Part shown: positions 54,154 through 63,013 of the stretch, one piece after another
Numbering within the stretch: the stretch's first letter is position 1
Layout: each line of letters starts with the position of its first letter
DNA from: an uncultured Eggerthellaceae bacterium
GTDB lineage: Bacteria > Actinomycetota > Coriobacteriia > Coriobacteriales > Eggerthellaceae
DNA: 64,000 nucleotides
Direction of reading: 5' to 3'
Assembly: GCA_910580205.1 (NCBI GenBank)
Contig: CAJTVP010000005.1
Span: 1-64,000, forward strand
Program-made: the position numbers and the translations under genes
The notes under the pieces: generated by a model
Told to the model about the DNA's origin: nothing
Databases searched by the model: none
What the model saw: only the letters and a program-made list of their open reading frames with translations

Positions 54154-55277
54154 AAGGCTGCTACATCCATTACCGTGATATCCGCTCACGGGAAAGCACG
54201 ATGGTCGGAAGCGACAAAAAAGTTGCTGGTCAAATCTCCGCTTTCAACAAAACAGGTTTGAATTGCGAATTCCTTTTCTGCCCCCACCCCGAGACTATCC
54301 CGGGCATGATCCGTTCAAGCCTGCCCTTCCTCTCTGACGGAGTGGCATGGCCGGACCCGCTTTCATTGGCGGATGCAGACTATCTCTACATCCGCAAACC
54401 GCGATTCTTCAGCAAGGATTTCATCGCATTCCTCAAGAAGCTCAAAACCATCAATCCTCAGATTCTGGTGATTTGCGAGATCCCCACCTACCCCTACGAT
54501 AAAGAGATGATGCGCCCTAGAACGCTTCCCGCATTTCAGAAGGATAAAAAGTACCGAACAAGGCTTGAGGGTCTGGTTGATTATTTCGCCGACCTCTCCA
54601 ACCATCAGTGCATCTTCGGCCTTCCCACACTGCCGTTTTTCAACGGGGTGGATCTTGACCGCATCGAAGCGAGGAAACCCTCCGGGAATGATTTCGCGAT
54701 CAACATGATCTTCGTTGCTTTTTTTGAGTTCTGGCATGGGGCAGACCGGCTCATTTCCGGTTTGAATGATTACTACCAAAATAGCGGAGCAAGGAATATC
54801 CATATCAACTTGGTAGGAGATGGCGGAGAGATTCCCGCTCTGAAAAAAACGGTAGAGCAACTGGGGCTGACCGATCGAGTGACCTTCCATGGATCGATGA
54901 CTCCCGACCAGATCGATGGCATCTATGACCAATGCCAGCTCGCCGTGTCCACCTTGGGAATGCACCGCATAGACCCCAATGCGACTTCCTCATCTTTGAA
55001 GAGCAGAGAGTACCTTGCCAAAGGCATCCCATTCATCCATTCATCCCAGGTTGACGTATTCATCGACAATCCGAACGATTTCTGCCTGGAACTCCCCGTC
55101 AGCGATGATCCGATTGATTTTTTCAAAGTGGTAGAGCACTTCGATCGCATCCATGAGCAGAAGACGGAAGCGGAATTGATCGATGAGATCAGAAACTATG
55201 CCGAAGAAACGGTATCAATGGAAAAGGCGATGAATGCCGTGATAGAAAAAATCAAATCCCATGGCACCACGCACTGA
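54150..55277 (+). CDS. Family 4-like glycosyltransferase
   Basis: A 375-residue GT-B-type protein. The C-terminal half has NLVGDGGEIPALKKTVEQLG, LTDRVTFHGSMTPDQIDGIY and the SREYLAKGIPFIHSS donor-site segment with Glu. The N-terminal half is poorly conserved (GCYIHYRDIRSRES). The ATG overlaps the licD stop, so both products probably act on the same glycan. It faces the ABC exporter with 18 bp between stops. Confidence 0.82.
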   Translation: MKGCYIHYRDIRSRESTMVGSDKKVAGQISAFNKTGLNCEFLFCPHPETIPGMIRSSLPFLSDGVAWPDPLSLADADYLYIRKPRFFSKDFIAFLKKLKTINPQILVICEIPTYPYDKEMMRPRTLPAFQKDKKYRTRLEGLVDYFADLSNHQCIFGLPTLPFFNGVDLDRIEARKPSGNDFAINMIFVAFFEFWHGADRLISGLNDYYQNSGARNIHINLVGDGGEIPALKKTVEQLGLTDRVTFHGSMTPDQIDGIYDQCQLAVSTLGMHRIDPNATSSSLKSREYLAKGIPFIHSSQVDVFIDNPNDFCLELPVSDDPIDFFKVVEHFDRIHEQKTEAELIDEIRNYAEETVSMEKAMNAVIEKIKSHGTTH

Positions 55278-55295
55278 TATCTGCTTCCCCATCGA

Positions 55296-57113
55296 TCAAC
55301 CCTCATCTCGGAACGCGCGGCGCAGGATCCGCTTATCGGCATCATGGAATTGCTCGTTGGTACCAAAGAACGTGAACGCCACAGGACGCACCTCGTACCG
55401 CTTAAGCAATTCAACATTACCCATGACGTTATCCAGGTCTCGTGAATCCTGGAGCGCCATCAACGCCCCCCTCTGATGCAAAAGAGGACCGATGCCAAGG
55501 GCCTGATCCGCATGCCAAGGGGAAGCGAAGAAAACTTCACGCTCACCGCCCACATCGAAGGCGTTATCATCCATCCAGGAATAAATGATGCCCGCAGCGT
55601 CGACCACTCCATTCCCGCAGACGCGCGTCAATGTTGCAGGCTCCTCATGCAGTGGCCTGACCATCTCTTCCGGAAAGACATCTTCACCTCCCAAGAGAAG
55701 CATCTCTTCAGGATGGCAGGATCTGATGGCTTCGAGGACGTCCTCTTGCAGAGGTTCGTTGGGAGTCGCCAGAAAAAGAGGAACTTTGCGCTCATACGAA
55801 AACGGCATCACGAGCAACATATCTGGCACGCACTCCGGATAGGCGATGATGACCTTGTCATGCGCAGCGTCGCATGGCTCCCTTTCAGCGAAAAAGTGCG
55901 CGTTCACAGAAAGCATGCCGGGGTCATCGCCATCTATCTCACTGAGTTCCGTGCAGGGCGAAGCATCAGCGATCAGGCTCCGGATGCTCTTCCGGAAAGA
56001 AGCATCCGACCCCAAGATGATCGCCTCTTTCCAGGAGGCGCGCTCCATGAGCTCCAGCAGCTCATCCGGCATTCTCTTCTCAGATGCGAGGAGCAGATCA
56101 GCGTCGGTCCTGCTGCAAAGCGAATTGGCGACCATGCACGTCGCGGGCTCGTCAGCAGGAGCGATGACCACCCTATCAAGAAGAGCATCGGGTTCCTTGG
56201 CTTTCAACAATTCAAGCGAGGTGACGGCCGGATCGCCGCTTCCATAAGCCATGTGCTTGCAAGTTTTGCTTTCTTGCGGTTCTGCAGCGAGCAGTTGGAA
56301 CACGCGACGTTCTGACTCTTCTGAACCTAAATGCCATCCGAGCGCCTTGTATGCGTCGCACACGGTTGCTGCGTCACCTAAGAGGCGGAGGTGGCCTTTC
56401 TCGATCCATGCTGCCTTGTTGCAGAGCCTCTCGATCAATTGACCATCATGGGAGACGATCAAAACGGTCACATGATGGTCCGTGATCAGAGCGTTTATCC
56501 TCTTCTCGCACTTCTCCTGGAACATATAATCGCCAACGGAAAGCACCTCATCAACGATGAGGACATCCGGGATGGTTTCGGTGGCGATAGCGAAAGCGAT
56601 GCGCGCGACCATGCCGGAAGAGTAATTCTTCATGGGCATGTCCAAGAAGTCTCTGATCTCAGCGAAATCCACGATGCTGTCGAAATGGTCGTTGATGAAT
56701 TGCCTGGAATACCCCAGCAACGCTCCGTTGAGATAGATGTTCTCCCGCGCAGAAAGCTCCATGTCGAAACCAGCGCCAAGCTCGATCAGGGGGGCGATGG
56801 ATCCTTCAACCTTGCACGTGCCTTTCGATGGTTCAAGGACTCCCGCGATGATCTTCAGCAATGTCGACTTCCCGGAGCCATTCGAGCCCACCAGCCCGAA
56901 AACATCTCCTTGGTTCACCGTCAAAGAGACGTCATCCAAAGCGACGAATTCTTTGAACATCAACTCCCGCTTGATGATCTTGATGAAATACTCCTTGAGG
57001 CTCTGGATGCGCTCGCTGGCCATATTGAAGACCATGGATACATGGTCCACCTCGATCACGGGATGTTCCGCTGATGCGTCTGGAGTCAATGTTATGTCCT
57101 CGTTGTCATACAT
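55296..57113 (-). CDS. ABC exporter ATPase (TagH/Wzt-type) with three CWB2-like repeats at the C-terminus
   Basis: A 605-residue protein. Residues about 1-250 are a polysaccharide or teichoic-acid exporter ATPase: Walker A LVGSNGSGKSTLLK near 77, the ENIYLNGALLGYSRQFI segment, signature NYSSGMVARIAFA and Walker B VLIVDEVLSVGD near 187. From about 284 to the end are three repeats resembling cell-wall-binding repeat 2 (CWB2, PF04122); the middle one has VIIAYPECVPDMLLVMP, KVPLFLATPN, EEMLLLGGEDVF and LTRVCGNGVVDAA. No membrane helix separates the parts, so the repeats should be cytoplasmic. The gene overlaps the permease by eight bases. Confidence 0.87.
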   Translation of the reverse strand: MYDNEDITLTPDASAEHPVIEVDHVSMVFNMASERIQSLKEYFIKIIKRELMFKEFVALDDVSLTVNQGDVFGLVGSNGSGKSTLLKIIAGVLEPSKGTCKVEGSIAPLIELGAGFDMELSARENIYLNGALLGYSRQFINDHFDSIVDFAEIRDFLDMPMKNYSSGMVARIAFAIATETIPDVLIVDEVLSVGDYMFQEKCEKRINALITDHHVTVLIVSHDGQLIERLCNKAAWIEKGHLRLLGDAATVCDAYKALGWHLGSEESERRVFQLLAAEPQESKTCKHMAYGSGDPAVTSLELLKAKEPDALLDRVVIAPADEPATCMVANSLCSRTDADLLLASEKRMPDELLELMERASWKEAIILGSDASFRKSIRSLIADASPCTELSEIDGDDPGMLSVNAHFFAEREPCDAAHDKVIIAYPECVPDMLLVMPFSYERKVPLFLATPNEPLQEDVLEAIRSCHPEEMLLLGGEDVFPEEMVRPLHEEPATLTRVCGNGVVDAAGIIYSWMDDNAFDVGGEREVFFASPWHADQALGIGPLLHQRGALMALQDSRDLDNVMGNVELLKRYEVRPVAFTFFGTNEQFHDADKRILRRAFRDEG

Positions 57114-57924
57114 AAAGGATGAACTTCTTCTCCAACTTCTTGAACACGAACAACCCGATCGCGAATGTCACGAAGGCGAAAATAGAGCAAAGACCCAGCT
57201 CCATCATCACGCTCAGATCAGTCGGCAATGAGATGCCGGTGGCCATCTGCCTGAACGTTGAAACGAAATGGTACATGGGGTTGAACTGGATGAGCGTCAC
57301 CACCCAGCTGAATCCCGTTGCCGCCAACGCTTCATAAGGCCAAAAGATAGGTGTGAAATAGAACCAGATGGTCATGACCACGCCCCACAGATGCACGACA
57401 TCTCTGAAGAAGACCGCCAGTGAAGAGATCAGGTATCCAACGCCAAGGGTGAAGACTGCAAGCAAGACGACAAGGACGGGAATCAGCAAGACCTGCCAAT
57501 TCGGCCCCATGCCGAAAAAGATCATGACGGCGATGACGGCGATCAGGGAAAAGGCGAAATTGACCACAGCGAAAAGCACTTTTTCCGTAGGGAAGATGAT
57601 CTTGTTGATCCTCACCTTCTTGATCAGAGATGCTGAGTCATTGATGGAGTTCAATGCTCCGGTGGTGCCATCTTGGAACAATGCGAAAAGCGTTTGCCCC
57701 AGAATCAAATACACCGCGAAGGGGTAGAAATTGAACTCGAAACGGAAAATGTTCGTGAAGATGAGCGCCATGACCACCATCATGAGCAGTGGATTCAGCA
57801 CGCTCCACGCGATTCCCAGCACGCTTCTTCGATACTTGAGCTTGAACTCTTTTGAAATAAGGTTGTAGAGAAGGTACAGACTGTTCTTATTGTTGCCCTT
57901 CTCTGATGAATGCGCCTTAGACAT
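57106..57924 (-). CDS. ABC-2 type polysaccharide export permease (TagG/Wzm-type)
   Basis: A 272-residue membrane protein with six helices. It begins with the cytoplasmic amphipathic stretch LISKEFKLKYRRSVLGIAWS and contains LNPLLMMVVMALIF, and WFYFTPIFWPYEAL and NPMYHFVSTFR further on, typical of O-antigen and teichoic-acid permeases. It pairs with the ATPase downstream. The start 57922-57924 is chosen over an earlier GTG-rich frame. It moves an undecaprenyl-linked polymer to the outer face. Confidence 0.92.
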   Translation of the reverse strand: MSKAHSSEKGNNKNSLYLLYNLISKEFKLKYRRSVLGIAWSVLNPLLMMVVMALIFTNIFRFEFNFYPFAVYLILGQTLFALFQDGTTGALNSINDSASLIKKVRINKIIFPTEKVLFAVVNFAFSLIAVIAVMIFFGMGPNWQVLLIPVLVVLLAVFTLGVGYLISSLAVFFRDVVHLWGVVMTIWFYFTPIFWPYEALAATGFSWVVTLIQFNPMYHFVSTFRQMATGISLPTDLSVMMELGLCSIFAFVTFAIGLFVFKKLEKKFILYV

Positions 57925-57997
57925 GCACCGCCCCATTCCCATTCAGGCGTTGCCAAAAGAGCGAAAGCGTTTTCAGTCCGATTCCCATGATGAAAGC

Positions 57998-58003
57998 AGT
58001 ATA
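57998..58003 (-). promoter_or_regulatory. -10 element of the ABC exporter operon
   Basis: TATACT on the minus strand, 74 bases before the permease start, inside the 123-bp gap behind the MBOAT gene. Confidence 0.35.
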
Positions 58004-58047
58004 AAGGATTGCACCCCATCCGCCAGCAGCCTCCCTTTTTCCTGCCA

Positions 58048-59568
58048 TCAAAACTGGAAGTAGATGAATGGGTTGTAGCCACCTGAAACGATCGACATGC
58101 AAGAAAGGACCAATACGACAAGCAGGCCGACATCCGCCAAAAGGGATATGACGCCGACCACGATAGCCCTTTGGCGATTGAGGGGATGCGGCACCGACAC
58201 TGCACAGGGTGGCACAAAATCGTTCCCTTTCTCCGGAGCAGCGATGATTCCCGTTCCGCTGGCCCCTGATCCCCACGCTTCCACATGCTTGCGAAGCCAC
58301 GGGAAGACAGGAGTTGCCCCGACCGCGAAGACGGGCATCAGCAACACGTAGCTCCAAGACTGAAGCTCCCACAACGTAGACGTGCCAGTGAATCCATAGG
58401 CACCGAACATCCCCATGAACCATTCACCCACATTGGACAAACCGCTCACGGCGAAAAGAAGCCAACCGAAAAAGAACACGATGATGCAATAAGCATGTTG
58501 GGCCGTTTTGGGACAGCGGGACAGCGCTCTCAGCAAGAAGAGCTTCTCGCACATCAGCAGCACACCATAGTAAAGACCCCAGATCAAGAAGTTCCACGCG
58601 GCACCATGCCAGATGCCGGTCAAGGCCCAAACGATGAAGATGTTGAGCATCCACCGTGGCTTGCTCGCCCGCGACCCACCCAAGGGGATGTAAACGTAAT
58701 CGCGGAAAAACGACCCCAATGTCATATGCCACCGACGCCAGAACTCGGTGACCGACTTCGAGATGTAGGGGTAGTTGAAGTTCCGCGGGTAATCAAAACC
58801 CATCATCTTTCCAAGGCCGATCGCCATATCAGAATACCCAGAGAAATCGAAATAGATCTGGAAGGTATAGGCGAAAACGCCAGAAAAGCACCCCACGAAT
58901 CCGATAGTCGCAGCCTCTTGCGTGAGGAGCGAATTGGCTAGAATGGCAGCCGTATTCGCCAAAAGCGCTTTCTTCCCCAATCCGATGATGAACAGCCTCA
59001 ACCCTTGCGAAAAACCAGCGAGGGTCACCTTGCGGTTGTCTATCTCATCTTCAATTTGAGAATAGCGAACGATCGGCCCCGCGACCAGCTGAGGGAACAT
59101 GGCGATATACATCCCAAGGTAGAGAATGTTCTTTTGCGGTTGGACTTTTTCTCTACACACATCAACAATATAGCTTATCGCCTGAAGAGTGAAGAATGAG
59201 ATGCCGATCGGAAGCGCAAGCTGAAGATCTAAAAGGAACTCTTCGCCTAGGGCTCTGTTGAGATTGCTCGCGATGAATGTTTCATATTTGAACAGGCACA
59301 ATACGGACAGATCGGCGAACAGCGCCACGATGAGCAGAAGAAGGCGACCCCCCCCCGCAGCGCACTTCGACATCCACATCCCGAAGAACCAATTCACGAT
59401 GATAGAGCCGATCATGAGAAATACGTAGATCGGCTCCCCCCATGCATAAAAGAACAGGCTGAAAAGCAGAAGGATCACGTTCTTGGCTGACCTTGTGGGC
59501 ACGACCAGATACACAGCCAGAAAAAGCGGCAAGAACGCGAACAGAAAAACGCTGCTTGAGAATACCAT
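58048..59568 (-). CDS. MBOAT-family O-acyltransferase (AlgI/DltB-like)
   Basis: A 506-residue membrane enzyme with about eleven helices that passes acetyl (or another acyl) groups from the cytoplasm to surface glycans. Family patterns are FSSSVFLFAFLPLFL at the N-terminus, PIGISFFTLQAISYIVDV, YFDFSGYSDMAIGLGKMMGF, FWRRWHMTLGSFFRDYVYIP and the catalytic His of LTGIWHGAAWNF near residue 321. The AlgJ-like gene directly upstream is its expected partner. Confidence 0.93.
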   Translation of the reverse strand: MVFSSSVFLFAFLPLFLAVYLVVPTRSAKNVILLLFSLFFYAWGEPIYVFLMIGSIIVNWFFGMWMSKCAAGGGRLLLLIVALFADLSVLCLFKYETFIASNLNRALGEEFLLDLQLALPIGISFFTLQAISYIVDVCREKVQPQKNILYLGMYIAMFPQLVAGPIVRYSQIEDEIDNRKVTLAGFSQGLRLFIIGLGKKALLANTAAILANSLLTQEAATIGFVGCFSGVFAYTFQIYFDFSGYSDMAIGLGKMMGFDYPRNFNYPYISKSVTEFWRRWHMTLGSFFRDYVYIPLGGSRASKPRWMLNIFIVWALTGIWHGAAWNFLIWGLYYGVLLMCEKLFLLRALSRCPKTAQHAYCIIVFFFGWLLFAVSGLSNVGEWFMGMFGAYGFTGTSTLWELQSWSYVLLMPVFAVGATPVFPWLRKHVEAWGSGASGTGIIAAPEKGNDFVPPCAVSVPHPLNRQRAIVVGVISLLADVGLLVVLVLSCMSIVSGGYNPFIYFQF

Positions 59569-59642
59569 GGCTACAACGCCTCCATGCAAAAGCGCTTCAT
59601 GCACATGATTCCATCAACCTTGTTGAACAACACAAAGCGCCC

Positions 59643-60896
59643 TCATTCAAAATAGCCGCCATGCCTGATCAGCATGGTCGAATAATCCAATAGCGATCCC
59701 ACGAAGTACACATCATCCGCCCCCGAAGATTCGATTCTTTCACTGAGCATCGCTTCGTCCCTTGAAGACGAATGGAGGTCTATATAGCCGAATGTCTCAC
59801 CGTAATCGTTGGCCACCAGCCACCGAAAGGCATCCCCATAAGAATCGCTGATGACCAACGCGGTCTCACCGCCCTCGATGTTCGGGTTGACGAAATGGGA
59901 ATCGTAATCCCCTCCATACCATGTTGCATAAAAAGAAAACCGCCCCTTTATCCCCGCCTCTTCAAGCCGTGCTTTTGGATCCGCTGTTGAAATTGCTGCA
60001 GGGTTCTCCATCTGGCTCTCCAGGAGATCGGACTCAAAATCGGGTTCGCTGACCTTGTCGTCCAGCAACATCAAACCAGCGCGAGCCAACTGCCCATTGA
60101 ATGAGGAAATATCCTTGAATGATGACGGCGTATCATAGCGCTGCTCTTCTTCGCCTTTAAGTGCGAGCATGTTGTTGTAATACGCCAAGGCACCATAGCC
60201 ATTCCAATGAGCATCCGTTTTATAGAAACAATGCATGTACTCTTCTAGGGAGTTCACCGTCAACGTAGAGATCGTCACATTGTCTAGATTCTTGCACCGT
60301 GAAACCAACGGCTCCGTTATTTGATCCGTGGACATGAAGTCTGAAGAGTATTCGACCACGGGATTGCAAGTTGACGTCACAGCTGTATCGGGGATCACGA
60401 TATAAAAGTTCTTGTCAGGATGCTTCAAGGCGAAAGCGCTTAGCGCCGCACCGAATTCATCAAGCTTTTCACGCCACTCTTGAAATGGATAGTCAACCAT
60501 GGGCATCAGGATCTTCTGCTCATCAACGAACACCACGTCCGTACCGTAATGCGTAGGGTAACATCTCCATCCAAATAGGCCGGAGGTCACGGAAATAGAC
60601 AACCTCTGCATTTCCGAATACGTCAAAAGGGTCGCATATTTCGCAGGGATGAACAGGTTGATTCTCTCCTCGATCGCTTGCTGGGCGACCCCTTCCCTCA
60701 TATTTTCGAGCGTCAGGTCTTCCTTGACATCGAAAGCCGTTGTTCCACCAGACAAGAACTCAGAATCCGCCGCCGTCAATTCTTTCGGAATGTCCATATG
60801 CAGCATCTCGGTAGACACGTAGAGCATGATCGGTCCCAGCAGAAAAGCGCAAACCAGGAAACTGAAAAGCATGTTTCTGACCGGAAAATGGCTCAC
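59643..60896 (-). CDS. AlgJ/AlgX-like SGNH-type acetyltransferase partner protein
   Basis: A 417-residue protein with one N-terminal membrane helix and an outer domain. KTDAHWNGYGALAYY (the DHW-type Asp/His) lies near residue 227 and the nucleophile region VISDSYGDAFRW near 350. Such proteins work with MBOAT enzymes to O-acetylate alginate-like or wall polymers. The GTG start follows GGGAGC. It sits 17 bases downstream of a glycosyltransferase gene and 74 upstream of the MBOAT start. Confidence 0.86.
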   Translation of the reverse strand: MSHFPVRNMLFSFLVCAFLLGPIMLYVSTEMLHMDIPKELTAADSEFLSGGTTAFDVKEDLTLENMREGVAQQAIEERINLFIPAKYATLLTYSEMQRLSISVTSGLFGWRCYPTHYGTDVVFVDEQKILMPMVDYPFQEWREKLDEFGAALSAFALKHPDKNFYIVIPDTAVTSTCNPVVEYSSDFMSTDQITEPLVSRCKNLDNVTISTLTVNSLEEYMHCFYKTDAHWNGYGALAYYNNMLALKGEEEQRYDTPSSFKDISSFNGQLARAGLMLLDDKVSEPDFESDLLESQMENPAAISTADPKARLEEAGIKGRFSFYATWYGGDYDSHFVNPNIEGGETALVISDSYGDAFRWLVANDYGETFGYIDLHSSSRDEAMLSERIESSGADDVYFVGSLLDYSTMLIRHGGYFE

Positions 60897-60914
60897 TCTT
60901 TGCTCCCGAAAAGC

Positions 60915-62027
60915 TCATTGACTGCGTCCGAAATGTGCGCTTGTATCTGGTTTCCTCAAGATGGAATCCAGCGCATCGTAAATATAGCACAGGGTCTGAT
61001 GGTACATTTTGGCCGGACTGACTCCAAAATTGCAGATGAGGAAGTAGAGCAGCTGTTTCCTTGCATCTGCATTGAATTCGTAATCTCCGTCAAGGAAACC
61101 CCGAAGCTTCGCTTCGTCAACGAGAAATTGCAGGAGCTCCTCTTTTTCGCTCTCATCCTTGGTCCATCTTGTGAATGATTGAAAAAGATCGAGAAACGTC
61201 TTGGTGGACGTGCCCATCCATCTATCAAAGCATTCCGAACGAATCGACTGTTTTTCATCCCCGATTTCCGTCAGCAGCACATCATGCAAATGCATGCACT
61301 CGTAGATATTCCCTTTAGAAACTTTACCGGTAATGGAAACTTGCCCTTCTCTCCTATAGAAATAGGGGCATCCTTCAAGAAAGGAGATACGCTGCGCGTG
61401 ACGCGTGCATCTGATATTGAAATCTCTGTCTTCGCTTCTCATATTTCTGAACAGGAGCTGATGTTCGTTGATGAAGACTCTTTTGTAAATCGCATTCCAG
61501 CATGAAATGGGGATATCTGAATCACGCCTCCCCTTTGGCGCTTTTCCATACATCTCCATATGAAAGGCTTCGATTTCTTCATTGGAGTCAAGACGCGCGC
61601 CTGCGTAGGGATGAGGCGCATCTCGGAATTGCCCATGCCCGTAAGCATACTTCAAGCCTGTATAACAAATATCCGCCGAACTGCCGCTAGCTAAAAGATA
61701 AAGGCTCTCATACATGCGCTCGTCAACCCAATCGTCAGCATCAACGAAGCCTATGTACTCGCCTTGGGCGGCGACTATGCCCGTGTTCCTTGCAGGACCT
61801 AATCCTTGATTCAGCTGATGGATGACCTTGATGTTCTCGTTTCCGGCTGCATATTCATCGGCGATCCGGGAACTGGCATCAACGGAACCATCATCCACCA
61901 CGATTATCTCGATGTCATTCAGCGTTTGTCTCAACAGACTATCCAAACACGTGGATAGATACCTTTCGGTGTTATATACAGGAACCACCACGCTTACCGC
62001 ATACTCCGCATGCTCTCCCAACATCAC
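60915..62027 (-). CDS. Family 2 glycosyltransferase
   Basis: A 370-residue GT-A enzyme: VSVVVPVYNTERYLSTCLDS, VVDDGSVDASS, NQGLGPARNTGI, the metal site GFVDADDWVDERMY and RSEDRDFNIRC. It resembles EpsJ/WfgD-like transferases; donor unknown. The GTG at 62025-62027 overlaps the preceding stop (GTGA) with GAGGGA seven bases ahead; the next codon is an ATG that could also serve. Confidence 0.88.
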   Translation of the reverse strand: MMLGEHAEYAVSVVVPVYNTERYLSTCLDSLLRQTLNDIEIIVVDDGSVDASSRIADEYAAGNENIKVIHQLNQGLGPARNTGIVAAQGEYIGFVDADDWVDERMYESLYLLASGSSADICYTGLKYAYGHGQFRDAPHPYAGARLDSNEEIEAFHMEMYGKAPKGRRDSDIPISCWNAIYKRVFINEHQLLFRNMRSEDRDFNIRCTRHAQRISFLEGCPYFYRREGQVSITGKVSKGNIYECMHLHDVLLTEIGDEKQSIRSECFDRWMGTSTKTFLDLFQSFTRWTKDESEKEELLQFLVDEAKLRGFLDGDYEFNADARKQLLYFLICNFGVSPAKMYHQTLCYIYDALDSILRKPDTSAHFGRSQ

Positions 62028-62995
62028 TTCTCAGTCCCTCTCTTCGTGAATGAGTTGGCCCTTTCCCAGATACCACGTCCCCAGAACGCCAAGAAATATG
62101 CCAGGTCGGGCAGAAGGAGCTTTGGATCATGATGGAGCCGATACCTCATCGCATAATTATCACAAGAACACCCCGAGAGAAGATAGAACCATTCTGGGCT
62201 TTTCCCGGTGTATCCAATCAGGTCCATGCCCAACTCATCAGCCGTTTTCCCGCAATGGATCATGGTCTTGTCAAGAACAGCAAGCATATCTCTATATCGA
62301 ACTCTATAAGCGTCCTTCTTCCAACAAATGCCTGTGACATCATCATACAAATAGGTTTTTCCGATAACGAATCCGCTTCCGCACATGGCCGAGTAAAAAC
62401 TGAGCCCCAAAGGAAAAGCCATATTGTCATTATCGAATTCGCCCGTTTCTTGAAAAATCTCAACGAACTTTCGCGCATTTTCAGTTCTATGAATTGACGC
62501 GCTTGAGAACATCATCGCACCGTAAGCGCCCCTTGATTCAGACACCCGATTGAACAGGTCCATGCCATCAGGGTAAAGCCCAGCCAATTCGGAGAAATAG
62601 CCTTCTCCTTCCATCTCTTCGTTGTAATTCAAGTAAACAAGCGAAAGGTCCTTATGTTTGTTGATGACTCCGAGGATGTCATCAACAACTCCCTGCTTCA
62701 CAACGTCATCATCACCGAGCATCCACAGATAATCAGCCTGGGCCTGATCAACCAGAAAGACCATATTGTTTATCGGTCCGCGATTTTCCTTTTGGATGAA
62801 CACCCTCAAAGAGGGATACTCATCCTCCAGCCGCATCAAAAGATCAGAAGTGCCGTCGTCAGAATGATTGTCTGAAACCAAGATCTCAACTTGATCAATG
62901 CCACAACATTGGGAAAGCAAACAACCCAGTTGAGCGGATATCTTTTCAAAGCGATTATACGTAGGCACGCAGATGCTCAATAGTTTCTCAGGCAT
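62024..62995 (-). CDS. Family 2 glycosyltransferase
   Basis: A 323-residue GT-A enzyme of the AbcF/WbyL kind: SICVPTYNRFEKISAQLGCL, VSDNHSDDGTSDLL, ENRGPINNMV, and WMLGDDDVVKQGVVD as metal site. The ATG has AAGGGGAG ahead. It is 17 bp downstream of the flippase gene and coupled to the next transferase. Confidence 0.88.
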   Translation of the reverse strand: MPEKLLSICVPTYNRFEKISAQLGCLLSQCCGIDQVEILVSDNHSDDGTSDLLMRLEDEYPSLRVFIQKENRGPINNMVFLVDQAQADYLWMLGDDDVVKQGVVDDILGVINKHKDLSLVYLNYNEEMEGEGYFSELAGLYPDGMDLFNRVSESRGAYGAMMFSSASIHRTENARKFVEIFQETGEFDNDNMAFPLGLSFYSAMCGSGFVIGKTYLYDDVTGICWKKDAYRVRYRDMLAVLDKTMIHCGKTADELGMDLIGYTGKSPEWFYLLSGCSCDNYAMRYRLHHDPKLLLPDLAYFLAFWGRGIWERANSFTKRGTEK

Positions 62996-63013
62996 GCTCT
63001 CCCCTTCAATCCA

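Noticed and set aside
57917..58423. 168-codon minus-strand frame across the gap between the MBOAT and permease genes
   Set aside because: It lies mostly inside the MBOAT gene in another frame and has no family features; the gap itself is better explained as a promoter.
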